64,000 nucleotides of DNA from Pseudomonas sp. FP2335 (lineage in GTDB: Bacteria; Pseudomonadota; Gammaproteobacteria; Pseudomonadales; Pseudomonadaceae), in assembly GCF_030687535.1 (NCBI RefSeq), contig NZ_CP117437.1:3121501-3185500 (forward strand), given 5' to 3'. Position numbers and translations under genes: made by a program. The notes under the pieces are model-generated. The model had not been told where the DNA came from and searched no databases. It was given only the letters and a program-made list of their open reading frames with translations. This document shows, in pieces, positions 24,368 through 33,609 of this stretch; position 1 is the stretch's first letter, and each line of letters starts with the position of its first letter.

Positions 24368-25519
24368 ATGTCCAAAAACACCAAACAAGCAGTTGCACAA
24401 GAACCGCTCGAAACGAGCAGAACCGAAGATTCCAACAATTCCGTTGTCCCTGCTGTTGCCGTCACCGACATCGCCGAATATCAGCCGCACGAAGAACAGA
24501 TCGTTCGCCTGGAGACCACCTACGCAAAGCTGGTCGTTGATTGCTCGACCAGCGAAGGCTTGGCAAACGCCAAAGAGGTTCGCGTCGATATCCGCGACGT
24601 CCGCTACGCCCTTGCGAATACAACCAAGACAGCGCTCGTCCCGTATCAACAAAAAGTCAAAGACGCCCAGGCGCGTGTCAACCAGGTGAAAGAGTTCGGC
24701 GAGGCGCTGAAGGCACGCGTTCTGGTACTTGAAGAACCAATCGACGAAGCCATCAAAGCCGAAGAAAAGCGCGTTGCCGATGCCAAAGCCGAAAGGGAGC
24801 GGCTGGAGCAAGAACGCATCGAAGCCATCCGGGCGAAAATCAACCGGTTCAGCTCTGTCGCTGCCGCCTATGCAAGCCGCAGCGCCGCCGATGTCGCAAG
24901 CGTTCTGCAGAGCGTCAAAGAGTCGGTGATCCTGCCCGAGGAATATGGCGAATTTGAAGCCGAAGGCACCATCGCTCGCGATAACGCCATTGAGCAATTG
25001 GAAGCGCTGCACAAGGCTGCTGTTGACCGGGAAGAAGCTGCTGCCAAGCTGCTGGAACAGCAGAAAGAACTGGACGAACTGCGCGAAAAGCAGCGTAAGG
25101 CCGACGTCGAGGCCGAAGAGCTGCGCAATCAGCGCGCAGAAGAAGACCGTAAACGCTTGAAGCAGCAGCAGGACGAATTGGACCAGCAACGCCGCGATAT
25201 GGAAGCGCAGCAACGCCAGCAGCGTGAGCAGTTGGAAGAGCAAAGAGCCCAGCAGCGTGAACGCGACGCACAATACCAACGCGACCAGGAGGAGCTGGCC
25301 CGCCTGCGCGCTCAAGCTGCAGTCCCTGCGCCAGCCGCAGGCACTGTGAACGAAGAGAAAGCGGAAGTCGCACCTGCTGTCGTACATACCCCCGTGATTG
25401 AAGCCATCAATGCGGACCCGGCCACACCGCAGGCTGACGACATCATCGAAGTTGTCGCCCTGGGCTTCGACGTGGACCTCGATACCGCTCGCGCCTGGCT
25501 TCGCGCCATCAACTTCTAA
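24368..25519 (+). CDS. Phage coiled-coil protein upstream of RecT
   Basis: 383 residues. Roughly residues 125-310 form long coiled coils (LEQQKELDELREKQRKADVE and a Gln/Arg-rich stretch around 255-300). The flanking N-terminal domain (about 30-120) and a short C-terminal domain (DIIEVVALGFDVDLDTARAW) look folded. Such proteins often lie just ahead of recT in Pseudomonas phages. A GCTGCGC hairpin and GAGG site precede the ATG. It may be a recombination accessory, by position only. Confidence 0.7.
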   Translation: MSKNTKQAVAQEPLETSRTEDSNNSVVPAVAVTDIAEYQPHEEQIVRLETTYAKLVVDCSTSEGLANAKEVRVDIRDVRYALANTTKTALVPYQQKVKDAQARVNQVKEFGEALKARVLVLEEPIDEAIKAEEKRVADAKAERERLEQERIEAIRAKINRFSSVAAAYASRSAADVASVLQSVKESVILPEEYGEFEAEGTIARDNAIEQLEALHKAAVDREEAAAKLLEQQKELDELREKQRKADVEAEELRNQRAEEDRKRLKQQQDELDQQRRDMEAQQRQQREQLEEQRAQQRERDAQYQRDQEELARLRAQAAVPAPAAGTVNEEKAEVAPAVVHTPVIEAINADPATPQADDIIEVVALGFDVDLDTARAWLRAINF

Positions 25520-25572
25520 CCACCCTTTCCATCTGACGGCCAGCATACCCCATGCTGGCTACGGAGAGCGTT

Positions 25573-26562
25573 ATGACCGATACACCCCCCCAAGCACAAA
25601 CCGGCCTCGCGACCTACCACGATCCATCGCACAACGCGGCCGCGCTAATCCTCGACCCAGGCACCATGCGGTCGATGAGCGACCTCGCACTGATGATGTC
25701 GCAGGGAGTGACCACCGTCCCGAAGCATCTCAAAGGCAACCAAGCCGATTGCATGGCGGTGGTGCTTCAAGCAATGCAGTGGCAAATGAACCCCTTTGCC
25801 GTGGCGCAGAAGACGTTCATCGTCAACGGCGGCGCATTGAGCTATGAGGCGCAGCTCGTCAACGCGGTGATCACCGCCAAGGCACCAGTCAAGGGTCGCT
25901 TGAACTTCGAGTGGTTTGGAGCCTGGGAAAACGTCATCGGGAAGATGCGTGAGGTCACCAGCAAATCCAAGAAGGACGAGGACACTGGCGAGTTCAAAAA
26001 GTACCGCGTTCCGGCCTGGAGCTTTGACGATGAAAAAGGACTCGGCATCAAGGTTTGGGCAACCTTCCGGGGCGAAGACGAGCCGCGCACCCTGGAACTT
26101 CTGCTGACCCAGGTCCGCACCCGCAACTCTACGCTCTGGGCGGAAGACCCCAAGCAGCAGATCGCGTACCTGGTTACCAAAAAATGGGCCCGCCTCTTCT
26201 GCCCCGACGTGATTCTTGGCGTGTACACCCCCGACGAATTCGAAGAATCGTACGGTGGCGAGATCGACATCACCCCCGCCAAACAGGCCGCGAACACCGC
26301 CGCAACTGCTGGCGTGTCATTCGGCCCGAAATCCCCCTCGCCTGAAATCGACGGAGTATTCGCGGATCTGCTGGCCGTTGCGAAGCGCCAGGACATCGAA
26401 GCCTACGCGGCAGCCTGGGCAGGCCTCAAGCCGAAGCAGCGTGCAGCGATCGGCCTGGCGTGCCACGAAGCACTCAAGAGCATGGCTGCAACCGTCGATG
26501 CTGATTTCACCGACATGACCGGTTCCAACAGCGACCAGCCCCGCACAGAGGAGGCCGCGTAG
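25573..26562 (+). CDS. recT: RecT family single-strand annealing protein
   Basis: 329 residues. The core NQADCMAVVLQAMQWQMNPF, then AVAQKTFIVNGGALSYEAQL, ending with LVTKKWARLFCPDVILGVYT, is characteristic of RecT. It anneals complementary strands during phage recombination, working with the adjacent exonuclease. The C-terminal 100 residues are specific to this subgroup. A GCCAGCAT hairpin lies between the previous gene and the ribosome site. Confidence 0.9.
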   Translation: MTDTPPQAQTGLATYHDPSHNAAALILDPGTMRSMSDLALMMSQGVTTVPKHLKGNQADCMAVVLQAMQWQMNPFAVAQKTFIVNGGALSYEAQLVNAVITAKAPVKGRLNFEWFGAWENVIGKMREVTSKSKKDEDTGEFKKYRVPAWSFDDEKGLGIKVWATFRGEDEPRTLELLLTQVRTRNSTLWAEDPKQQIAYLVTKKWARLFCPDVILGVYTPDEFEESYGGEIDITPAKQAANTAATAGVSFGPKSPSPEIDGVFADLLAVAKRQDIEAYAAAWAGLKPKQRAAIGLACHEALKSMAATVDADFTDMTGSNSDQPRTEEAA

Positions 26563-27224
26563 TGAGAAATGAGCTTCAGGGCACAGAGAAGTGGCATGCG
26601 GATCGATCTGGCCGCGTGACAGCCAGCCGCTTCAAGGATGTGATGGCCTGGGGGAAGCCGGACAAAAACGGTAAACGGGTTCCGCAAGGCGCCCGCACCA
26701 CCTATATGCATGAGCTGTGTTTTGAGCGCTTGGCAAAGCGCGCCAAGCACAGCGTCAGCAGCAAGTCGCTTGCGTGGGGGCATGAGCAGGAAAAGCCATC
26801 CCACGACGCGTACGAGATGCTGACCGGCAATGTGGTGACCAAGTCAGGTTTCATCGTTCACCCAAAGTACGACTGGCTTGGGTGCTCCCCTGACGGACTG
26901 ATAGACATTGATGGCGGAATCGAATCGAAGAACCCCTTCAGCGAGGCGATTCACGTCAGGACCTGGCTTGAAGGCATGCCCGAGGAACACATGCCGCAAG
27001 TCCAGGGCTGCATGTTCGTGACGGGCCGTAAGTGGTGGGACTTCCTGTCCTTCGATTCTCGCCAGGATGAAGAGTGCCAGCTCTACATCGAGACGATTTA
27101 CCGCAACGAAGACTACATCGCCAACCTTCACAAAGAGCTGGTCCAGTTCAACTTGGAGCTGAATCGCATGGTTGACGAGGTGGCAGACAAAGCTCGGGCG
27201 CAAGCCCATCGTTTAGGAGCCTGA
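26562..27224 (+). CDS. YqaJ / lambda-Exo-like exonuclease
   Basis: 220 residues from a GTG that overlaps the recT stop (TAGTG). Nuclease motifs: RVTASRF, the WGHEQEKPSHDAYE helix with catalytic Glu, CSPDGLIDIDGGIESKNP with the metal-binding Asp/Glu-x-Lys, and the QVQGCMFV Gln motif. It degrades one strand to supply substrate to RecT. It is the second gene of the recombination pair. Confidence 0.9.
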   Translation: MRNELQGTEKWHADRSGRVTASRFKDVMAWGKPDKNGKRVPQGARTTYMHELCFERLAKRAKHSVSSKSLAWGHEQEKPSHDAYEMLTGNVVTKSGFIVHPKYDWLGCSPDGLIDIDGGIESKNPFSEAIHVRTWLEGMPEEHMPQVQGCMFVTGRKWWDFLSFDSRQDEECQLYIETIYRNEDYIANLHKELVQFNLELNRMVDEVADKARAQAHRLGA

Positions 27225-27226
27225 TC

Positions 27227-27469
27227 ATGATCAGCAACCATCTCAACCTGGTCGAGCAGCAGCGCCGACACGCCGATTCAATATCGGAACGTACGGCGCT
27301 ATTCCTGGCCGCTGGCGGAACGATCTACCAAGGCGAAAGCCCAGCGATCAACCCGCCACCGCCGAAGCGCTCGACCAAGATCGATCCCGAAACAATCCTC
27401 AAGCGTCGCAAGCCAATTCTGACAAGGGCTGAGCGTAACGCGCAGCGCAAACTCGCGGAGGCACTATGA
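27227..27469 (+). CDS. Small basic phage protein
   Basis: 80 residues, basic C-terminus (ILKRRKPILTRAERNAQRKL), proline-rich middle. Directly follows the exonuclease gene; no family recognised. Confidence 0.6.
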   Translation: MISNHLNLVEQQRRHADSISERTALFLAAGGTIYQGESPAINPPPPKRSTKIDPETILKRRKPILTRAERNAQRKLAEAL

Positions 27470-27936
27470 GCAAGCGCAAACCTCACAACCTCAAAGCCCG
27501 CATTGACCGGTCCTGCCGGTCGCTACTGGCCTCCAATCACGTCGCTGTGGTGAACATCGACCCCAGCGGCCGCCAGGGCATGATCAATTACAAGTCGATG
27601 AAGAACATCGCACCGGGGAAGATTGGTCAGGCTGTCTGCAGCATCCCTCACCGATGGACGATCTACCTCAGCGCCCTTTGCATCGACGCCCGAGGCGACC
27701 GCTATAGCAAATCCGTGGAGGTTGCGCCCGATGGCGTCTACCTCTCCGACCACCTCGAAGACGTGATCGAGCATTGCTACAAGAAGCTGCGTGACGAGGC
27801 GAATCAAAGCCAGATGGTGGCTTCAGGCTGGATCGCCATTCCCGAAGTGATGTCGCTGGACGAGGAACACGCCGCGCGGATCTTTGAGGCTGTCGGCGCC
27901 TGGCGCCAGGTGAAGACCGATTCATGCGCCGCATAG
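27466..27936 (+). CDS. Phage protein of unknown function
   Basis: 156 residues. Two cysteines in SCRSLLASNHVAVVNIDPSG and AVCSIPHRW, and a helix SLDEEHAARIFEAVGAW near the end. Similar proteins are common beside RecT/Exo genes of Pseudomonas phages. The ATG overlaps the previous stop. Confidence 0.65.
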   Translation: MSKRKPHNLKARIDRSCRSLLASNHVAVVNIDPSGRQGMINYKSMKNIAPGKIGQAVCSIPHRWTIYLSALCIDARGDRYSKSVEVAPDGVYLSDHLEDVIEHCYKKLRDEANQSQMVASGWIAIPEVMSLDEEHAARIFEAVGAWRQVKTDSCAA

Positions 27937-28005
27937 CCCGCATTCAGCAACGCAAACGTCAAACCTGGCTCGCACTGCCGGCCAGCGGAATAGAAGAGGT
28001 AGGCC

Positions 28006-28353
28006 ATGGCCAAATCAGTACAGGAGCGTTCGGCCAAGGCTGCGCAGAAGCGCTTGGCAGTCGCCGAGAAGGAATTGCGGCACAAGGTCAGGCCGGGCAT
28101 CGAGCAAGCCATGGAACGGATCTGCGCCAGAGGCAAGACGCCGATCATTAGCGAGGTCCTGCAGATCGCCATCATGAAGATGGACTTGATGGTCGACGAA
28201 GAGCTTGCGGACTTCTTGAGCTATCCGCGCCACGAAATCATGATTAGCGAAAACGTGGCGCGAGCTTTTCATAGCGAAAGTCTGCGAGAATTACGCAACG
28301 ACCCTGGCGACGAATATTTTTCGCCAGCCGGAACTCATAAGCGGATCATTTAG
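28006..28353 (+). CDS. Phage protein, possible DNA-binding
   Basis: 115 residues, GAGG site before the ATG. The N-terminal two thirds (RHKVRPGIEQAMERICARGK and an ISEVLQIAIMKMDLM helix) resemble a small helix-turn-helix-like domain. Near the C-terminus its codons for YPRHEIMISENVAR form copy C of the dispersed inverted repeat. Confidence 0.65.
   Translation: MAKSVQERSAKAAQKRLAVAEKELRHKVRPGIEQAMERICARGKTPIISEVLQIAIMKMDLMVDEELADFLSYPRHEIMISENVARAFHSESLRELRNDPGDEYFSPAGTHKRII
28225..28262. repeat. Copy C of the dispersed inverted repeat, inside a coding gene
   Basis: Arms CGCGCCACG / CGTGGCGCG (nine bp) around a centre that contains TCATGATTA. The right half (GCGAAAACGTGGCGCG) matches copies A and B closely. 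Confidence 0.7.
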
Positions 28354-28453
28354 TTATTTTGAACCCCGCTTTACTGCAGCAGTCGTGATTTATAGAGGGC
28401 AAAAAGCCCCGTGAGGCCCAGAGCCTGAGAAGTTCGCGTGTGTGGAGTAGAAG

Positions 28454-28687
28454 ATGACCAGTGAATGTTTCGACTTGCCAGTCGCAGCACGGCGCCCTGC
28501 AGAAAAAATTCTCAGAGATATAGAAACTGCTGGATCAATGATACTGGCGGTGAAATACGGCGCGAAAGCTCATGGCTTTGTAATCGGCCTGACTTGCGCT
28601 GGCGTCATCAATGAGGAGCAATCTGAAGCACTTCTCCTCCAGTTTGATCATGCAGCGGAAAGAAAGCTGAGAGAACTGTCGATGTAA
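28454..28687 (+). CDS. Small phage protein
   Basis: 77 residues, helical (ARRPAEKILRDIETAGSMIL, EEQSEALLLQFDHAAERKL). GGAG precedes the ATG. No family recognised. Confidence 0.6.
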   Translation: MTSECFDLPVAARRPAEKILRDIETAGSMILAVKYGAKAHGFVIGLTCAGVINEEQSEALLLQFDHAAERKLRELSM

Positions 28688-28749
28688 CTCGCGAATAGGA
28701 CCTTGAGGCTCAACGCCGCCAGGCAGGCACTTGAGTTAGGACCCCTTTA

Positions 28750-28851
28750 GTGGTTACCGAAAAGGTGTCGCAGATCATTCGGGCGGCGGGGCTGAAGGCG
28801 CTCGCAGACGACCCGCCAGAGCCTGACGACGAAATCTTGCAGGGCTCATAG
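28750..28851 (+). CDS. Possible 33-residue phage peptide (GTG start)
   Basis: Frame from GTG 28750, with AGGA ahead; the peptide (TEKVSQIIRAAGLKALADD, then an acidic tail) has a plausible amphipathic helix. It ends inside the 3' end of the converging minus-strand gene. Small, so uncertain. Confidence 0.35.
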   Translation: MVTEKVSQIIRAAGLKALADDPPEPDDEILQGS

Positions 28852-29196
28852 CCCCGTGGTCTTTCTCTTGTGATCTACATCTTTAATGATCCCTCCCAGG
28901 ATGGTGTTAGAACGATATAGATCTGTCATGGTTTTCTCGGTTAGGTCTCCACTCTCAATCAGTCGAAAAAGCTCGGCATGATAGTGAGCAAAAAGCGCAA
29001 GCGGTGCGATGGCGCCCTGGGCTTGGCCCAGTTCTTTTGCCAAACGAATTGTATCGTTACGGTCCTGTACGGCGATGTCCATGACAAGCTTCAGGCGTTC
29101 GCGCCGAGTTTGAAAGTAACTCTGAATCCAGACGCCCGCCACGGATCCCGTTGCGCCAACAAGCGTACCAATCAATCCTGCTATCCATGCTTCCAA
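28846..29196 (-). CDS. Membrane-anchored small protein, reversed cargo gene (TTG start)
   Basis: 116 residues. TTG 29196 is the start: it has a strong GAGGTGA site and no in-frame ATG gives the membrane segment. One N-terminal span with a glycine-zipper look (GLIGTLVGATGSVAGVWI), then a basic stretch and a cytoplasmic helical domain. It lies opposite to all neighbours. Known phage exclusion proteins include small single-span proteins, but no family is recognised. Confidence 0.65.
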   Translation of the reverse strand: MEAWIAGLIGTLVGATGSVAGVWIQSYFQTRRERLKLVMDIAVQDRNDTIRLAKELGQAQGAIAPLALFAHYHAELFRLIESGDLTEKTMTDLYRSNTILGGIIKDVDHKRKTTGL

Positions 29197-29313
29197 GCGT
29201 CACCTCAAAAAGTCTTCGACCTTCCGGCCCATGCCGGTCACCCGTAATACCCCAACCCAAACCAAATTGCCACCACCGGATACGGAGGGCGGCGCTTACC
29301 TGAGGTAAACGAA

Positions 29314-30321
29314 ATGCCTGTACGCCATAGCGTCATCCACAAGATCGACAAGAAGCCCGACGGCAGCCCGGCTGTTCTGTTCCTTGGCGCATCCGAGCAA
29401 GTCGACAGTCCGGCCCGCGACGACCTGATGAGCCAGCTGAACGAAAGCTACAACGCCACCGCCGGCAAGGGCTGGGGGTTCTTTCATAGCGAGTCAGGCG
29501 CCCATCCATTCAGTGGCTGGCTCGGCAAATACCTGGCTGGCGTCACCGACTTCCTGGCGTTCAGCACCATCGCCGTCGAACACCTGACCAAGCTGATGGA
29601 AGAATCGAACCTCACCACCGGTGGGCACGCCCTCTTCTGCCACTACCAGCAAGGCCTGACCGATTATCTGGTGATCGCGTTGGTGCAGGAAACCGAAGCG
29701 GTGACCATGACCGAAGAACTGGCCCTGCTGACGGTGAAACGCCTGGACCTGGACCATGTCCGCCTGGCCGCGCGCATCAACATCAGCGAATGGCAGACCG
29801 ACCGCCAGTCGAAACAGTACATCTCGTACCTGAAGGGCAAGCAGGGCCGGAAGCTCAACGACTACTTCCGCGACTTCATCGGCTGCCAGGAAGGGATCGA
29901 CGCGCCGAGCGAAACGCGCTCGCTGCTGAAGGCGTTCAGCGACTTCGTTGAAAGCGAGGACATGGTCGAAGATGCCGCCCGCGAAAAGACTCACACGCTG
30001 GTCAGCTACTCCATGGCACAGGCAAAGCTGGGCGAGCCGATCACCCTCAACGAACTGTCGAGCCTGATCGATGAAGACCGGCCGACGAGCTTCTACGACT
30101 TCATCAAGGCGAAGGACTACGGGATTTCCGAAAGCCTGCCGCCGGACAAAAAGACCCTCAACAAATTCCGACGCTTCACCGGGCGAGCCGAAGGGATGTC
30201 GATCAGCTTCGAGGCTCACCTGCTGGGCGACAAGATCAAGTTTGACGAGGGGGACGGCACTCTGACGCTTCGCGGCCTGCCCACGCAACTGACCGAACAG
30301 CTCAAGCGCGCTACCGCCTGA
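29314..30321 (+). CDS. Nucleoid-associated protein, YejK/NdpA-like
   Basis: 335 residues. It begins with a typical YejK start ([19 protein letters not shown]) and contains the conserved [20 protein letters not shown] and [20 protein letters not shown] blocks. Host YejK binds DNA at the nucleoid. Prophage copies are frequent in Pseudomonas; the likely role is DNA binding during phage growth or modulation of host nucleoid. It is a complete, full-length copy. Confidence 0.85.
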   Translation: MPVRHSVIHKIDKKPDGSPAVLFLGASEQVDSPARDDLMSQLNESYNATAGKGWGFFHSESGAHPFSGWLGKYLAGVTDFLAFSTIAVEHLTKLMEESNLTTGGHALFCHYQQGLTDYLVIALVQETEAVTMTEELALLTVKRLDLDHVRLAARINISEWQTDRQSKQYISYLKGKQGRKLNDYFRDFIGCQEGIDAPSETRSLLKAFSDFVESEDMVEDAAREKTHTLVSYSMAQAKLGEPITLNELSSLIDEDRPTSFYDFIKAKDYGISESLPPDKKTLNKFRRFTGRAEGMSISFEAHLLGDKIKFDEGDGTLTLRGLPTQLTEQLKRATA

Positions 30322-30376
30322 AGCCCACCACTGCGCCGCGCTCCCGATGGTGGCGGCGCCTTACTGGAGATAATCC

Positions 30377-30688
30377 ATGAGCATCCCTGCAAGTGCTTTG
30401 AGCGACGAAGAGTGCCTGCACTATGCAGCGCTTGAGCCAGCCGCAGCGGCTGAACTTACCAGGCGCCTAACCGAGCAATGCATTGACCCTGGCGCCGAGA
30501 CCGAGAGCCTTCGCGAAGATATCCGCCTGCTTGAAAGCCAGGCAGATGACAACGATGAAGAGCTGGATCGGCTGCGCGACAACGCTGAAGAGGCATGCGC
30601 CTACATCAAGCGCGCAATGAATCACGACGAGGACGAAGAGCTGCCGGTGAGCAAGTTGCTTCAGAAAGCCCTCGACAGCCTGGAGTAA
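30377..30688 (+). CDS. Small acidic phage protein
   Basis: 103 residues, very acidic, with a probable coiled coil around 40-75 (LREDIRLLESQADDNDEELD). GGAG precedes the ATG, and a CCACCA/TGGTGG hairpin lies just upstream. Function unknown; acidic DNA mimicry cannot be excluded. Confidence 0.65.
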   Translation: MSIPASALSDEECLHYAALEPAAAAELTRRLTEQCIDPGAETESLREDIRLLESQADDNDEELDRLRDNAEEACAYIKRAMNHDEDEELPVSKLLQKALDSLE

Positions 30689-30692
30689 GGCC

Positions 30693-31070
30693 ATGACAAC
30701 TTTTGCAGTGTTTGGCATGAGTGAAAACTGGGCTCGCGAAGATGCTCGCGAGACCACCGGGACAATCAAGGTTGTCGACGGCAAGCGCTTCGAGCTGACG
30801 ATCCCTGAATGGGAGGCAGCGGTGGAGGCTCAGGTGGCAAAGATCATGGCGGGCAAAAAGTGCGTGCGCCTGTCGCCGTTCTTCGATGCCCCCCAGTACG
30901 CCCAGCAATTCATTGATATGGCACGCCGCAGCATCACCTGTCGCGACATGAAGATCAGGACCAAGGCTGTGCTGGTCAACGCCAAGGGCGAGCCGATCAT
31001 CAACCCCAAAACCGGCGTAGAAAAGGTCGGATTTGCCGACTGGATTCCCGAGGCGAATTACGCAGCCTAA
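30693..31070 (+). CDS. Phage protein of unknown function
   Basis: 125 residues, compact and mixed alpha/beta (FAVFGMSENWAREDARETTG, SPFFDAPQYAQQFIDMARR). It lies five bases after the previous gene, so the two are probably made together. No family recognised. Confidence 0.65.
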   Translation: MTTFAVFGMSENWAREDARETTGTIKVVDGKRFELTIPEWEAAVEAQVAKIMAGKKCVRLSPFFDAPQYAQQFIDMARRSITCRDMKIRTKAVLVNAKGEPIINPKTGVEKVGFADWIPEANYAA

Positions 31071-31131
31071 TCCAGCGTAGCCGCGCCCCGCCCGCTCATC
31101 TTTAAATCAAGCCGACCAGCAAGGACTACTC

Positions 31132-32868
31132 ATGCCCTCAAAACATAGCGCCACTCAATTCATCCACGGCCAGGCAAGCATGGGTCTGCCGTTTCAGAAA
31201 GAGCTGGTGGTGGACCTGTTCGCCGGCGGCGGTGGTGCAAGCACTGGCATTGCCCGCGCGTATCGAGAGCCTGATGTGGCGGTGAACCACAACCCCATCG
31301 CCCTGGCCGTACATCGCGCCAATCACCCCAAGACCGCGCACTATGTCGCGGACGTGTTCGAGGTCGACCCGGTGCTGGCCACTGGCGGGCAGCCCGTTGG
31401 CATCCTCTGGGCATCGCCCGACTGCCGCCATCACAGCAAGGCCAAGGGAGGCGCACCGCGTGACCGTGGCGTACGCGGCCTGGCGTGGGTTGTCGTTCGC
31501 TGGGCACACGCCACACGCCCCCGCCTGATGTTCCTGGAGAACGTTGAAGAGTTCTGCGACTGGGGGCCAATCGACGAGGATGGCCAGCCAATCAAGGCGG
31601 AGCGCGGGCGCACCTTCAAGTCGTTCATCGCGGCGCTCAGTACCGGCCTACCGGCGGATCACCCGGACATGCCGGAGGTTCTGGAATCCATCGGTGAGTT
31701 CGTGCCGCTGGAAGCGCTGGTGCGCGGCCTGGGCTACAACGTCGAGTGGCGGGAGCGAATCGCGGCGAACGCCGGCGCGCCGACCATCCGCAAGCGCCTG
31801 TACCTGGCGGCTCGCAGCGATGGCCTTCCGATTGTTTGGCCGGAGCCAACCCACCGCAAAAAGCCGTCGGCAAAACAGAAGCCTTGGCGCACCGCCGCCG
31901 AGTGCATCGACTGGAGCAACTTGGGCAAAACCATCTTTCGCGCAAAGGACATGGCACTGAACACCCGCCGCCGGGTGGCCAAGGGCATGTGGCGGCACGT
32001 CATCACCAACGACAAGCCTTTCATTGTTCCAATGCGGGGCACCTCCTCAGCCCACACCAGCACCCACAGCGTCGATGAGGCGGTATCGACCATCAGCTCC
32101 GGCGGCACCCACCACGCGCTGGTGCAGCCTGTAGCGGCACCATTCCTCACCGAGTGCGCCAATGGATCGTCACAGCGCAACTTCGATGCACAGGAGCCGC
32201 TGCGCACCCAGGTCGCCCAGGTCAAGGGCGGGCACTTCGCGATGGCGGCCTGCCACCTGACCCACCCCGGAGTAGTCGCGGCGTTCTTCGAGCAAGCCAA
32301 CGGCGGATTCTACAAGGGTGATGGGCGCCCGGCTGACTCACCGATTTCCACCATCTGCCAGTCCGGCTCTAACCAGCGGCTGGTGAACGCTTACCTGGTG
32401 AAGTACTACGGGTGCGACAAGGGTGGCGTTTCGCTCACCGAGCCAATGCACACCCTGCCGACAAAAGACCGCGTAGCTCTGGTGGAAGTGGTCCAGGTGC
32501 CGGACACGCTCACCCCCGAACAAATGGAAGGCGCCCGGCGCTGCGCTGCGTTCATGCACGAGCATTTGCCTGAGCACTTCAAAGACCCTGCCGACATGGT
32601 AATGATCAATGGCTACGTGCTGGTGGATATCACTTTGCGCATGCTGCAACCCCCGGAGCTGAAGGCCGCTCAGGGCTTCGATAAGGGCTACATCATTGAC
32701 CGTGGGCTGTTTGTTGACCCAGTAACCGGTGCCGAGCAGTGGCTACCGATCAACAAGACGAATCAGGTCAGGCTCATCGGCAACAGCGTCTGTCCCGACG
32801 AAGCAGAGGCGTTGGTACGAGCCAACGCCGCCGACATCATTAAGCTTTACCAGCGGCTAGCAGCTTGA
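31132..32868 (+). CDS. C5-cytosine DNA methyltransferase
   Basis: 578 residues, longer than simple C5 enzymes. Motif I is VVDLFAGGGGASTGI (about 26), motif IV carries the catalytic Cys in ASPDCRHHSK (about 97) where most enzymes have a Pro-Cys, motif VI is ENVEEF, motif VIII lies around RKRLYLAA, and motif X is LIGNSVCP. The long middle (about 290-480) has four imperfect repeats of an (E/D)xxxT...LV type, probably the target-recognition part. It protects phage DNA; no partner nuclease is adjacent. Confidence 0.88.
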   Translation: MPSKHSATQFIHGQASMGLPFQKELVVDLFAGGGGASTGIARAYREPDVAVNHNPIALAVHRANHPKTAHYVADVFEVDPVLATGGQPVGILWASPDCRHHSKAKGGAPRDRGVRGLAWVVVRWAHATRPRLMFLENVEEFCDWGPIDEDGQPIKAERGRTFKSFIAALSTGLPADHPDMPEVLESIGEFVPLEALVRGLGYNVEWRERIAANAGAPTIRKRLYLAARSDGLPIVWPEPTHRKKPSAKQKPWRTAAECIDWSNLGKTIFRAKDMALNTRRRVAKGMWRHVITNDKPFIVPMRGTSSAHTSTHSVDEAVSTISSGGTHHALVQPVAAPFLTECANGSSQRNFDAQEPLRTQVAQVKGGHFAMAACHLTHPGVVAAFFEQANGGFYKGDGRPADSPISTICQSGSNQRLVNAYLVKYYGCDKGGVSLTEPMHTLPTKDRVALVEVVQVPDTLTPEQMEGARRCAAFMHEHLPEHFKDPADMVMINGYVLVDITLRMLQPPELKAAQGFDKGYIIDRGLFVDPVTGAEQWLPINKTNQVRLIGNSVCPDEAEALVRANAADIIKLYQRLAA

Positions 32869-32893
32869 GAAATAGGCATGTTCGGCAGGGATC

Positions 32894-33547
32894 TCAAGTT
32901 GGAAGAGATTGCTTCCGTACAATGTAACTGTCACCCTTCTGATCCTGATAATGCTGAGCTGTAAAAGTCTGGAAATTAGCTCTACCACTTCTTGTTTTGT
33001 ATTTAACAACCACCTCAAACCCCTCCCACTCATGGAGCTCTCCAAAGCGGGCAATACAAGAGCCCATGCTAAATAAAGGGTCAATATCACGGACTCTCTT
33101 GTCACCGTTAGAAGCGGTCAGCTGTATTTCAACACAATCACAGTAGTCACCAGTATTACCAATATTCAGACTGACATAGAACCCACCGTCGTCCATACCT
33201 GCATCTACAACATTCATTTGTAGCAAAGGCTCTAGTGAACGCTCGTAGTTAGCCAAGCTAGCCTTCTGCGTTGCTACAAGCTCAGTCTGCTGCTCGACAG
33301 AGTTACTAAGCTCTTTGGCTTGAAGCCTAAGCGCATCGGTGCCTTGTCGAAGCTCTATACCCTGCTGAAAGAAACCCAAGACTAGCCAGAGAATGGCTAC
33401 GGGTCCAAAGGCCCCGGCGAGAAAGTCCCCGACCTCGTTTAAATCCATGCATCGAAGCGTCTGGATTCTATCCCCGACCAACCACCAAGCGAAAAGCGCG
33501 TAACCCAACGTTAGAACAATCCCGATTGCTGCCAGCACCCGCCCCAT
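32894..33547 (-). CDS. Two-span membrane protein with coiled coil, reversed cargo gene
   Basis: 217 residues from ATG 33547. Two membrane spans (about 3-24 and 45-65, the second with a FLAGAFGPVAILWLVLGFFQ motif), then a coiled coil (about 75-110) and a beta-rich soluble domain. This arrangement occurs in scattered mobile-element proteins of unknown function. AT-rich and opposite in direction to the surrounding operon, it looks like a moron. Confidence 0.65.
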   Translation of the reverse strand: MGRVLAAIGIVLTLGYALFAWWLVGDRIQTLRCMDLNEVGDFLAGAFGPVAILWLVLGFFQQGIELRQGTDALRLQAKELSNSVEQQTELVATQKASLANYERSLEPLLQMNVVDAGMDDGGFYVSLNIGNTGDYCDCVEIQLTASNGDKRVRDIDPLFSMGSCIARFGELHEWEGFEVVVKYKTRSGRANFQTFTAQHYQDQKGDSYIVRKQSLPT

Positions 33548-33609
33548 AACCACCCCTTTCCGATCAAATAACGTCTGAGCTTACAACGAACAGGCTTCGA
33601 GGACTCCCC

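Noticed and set aside
24335..25546. 403-codon minus-strand frame rich in Leu and Phe
   Set aside because: Antisense to the coiled-coil gene; its apparent hydrophobic pattern is a mirror of the Glu/Gln-rich codons.
27924..28151. 75-codon plus-strand frame
   Set aside because: Most of it overlaps the better supported 28006-28353 gene in another frame.
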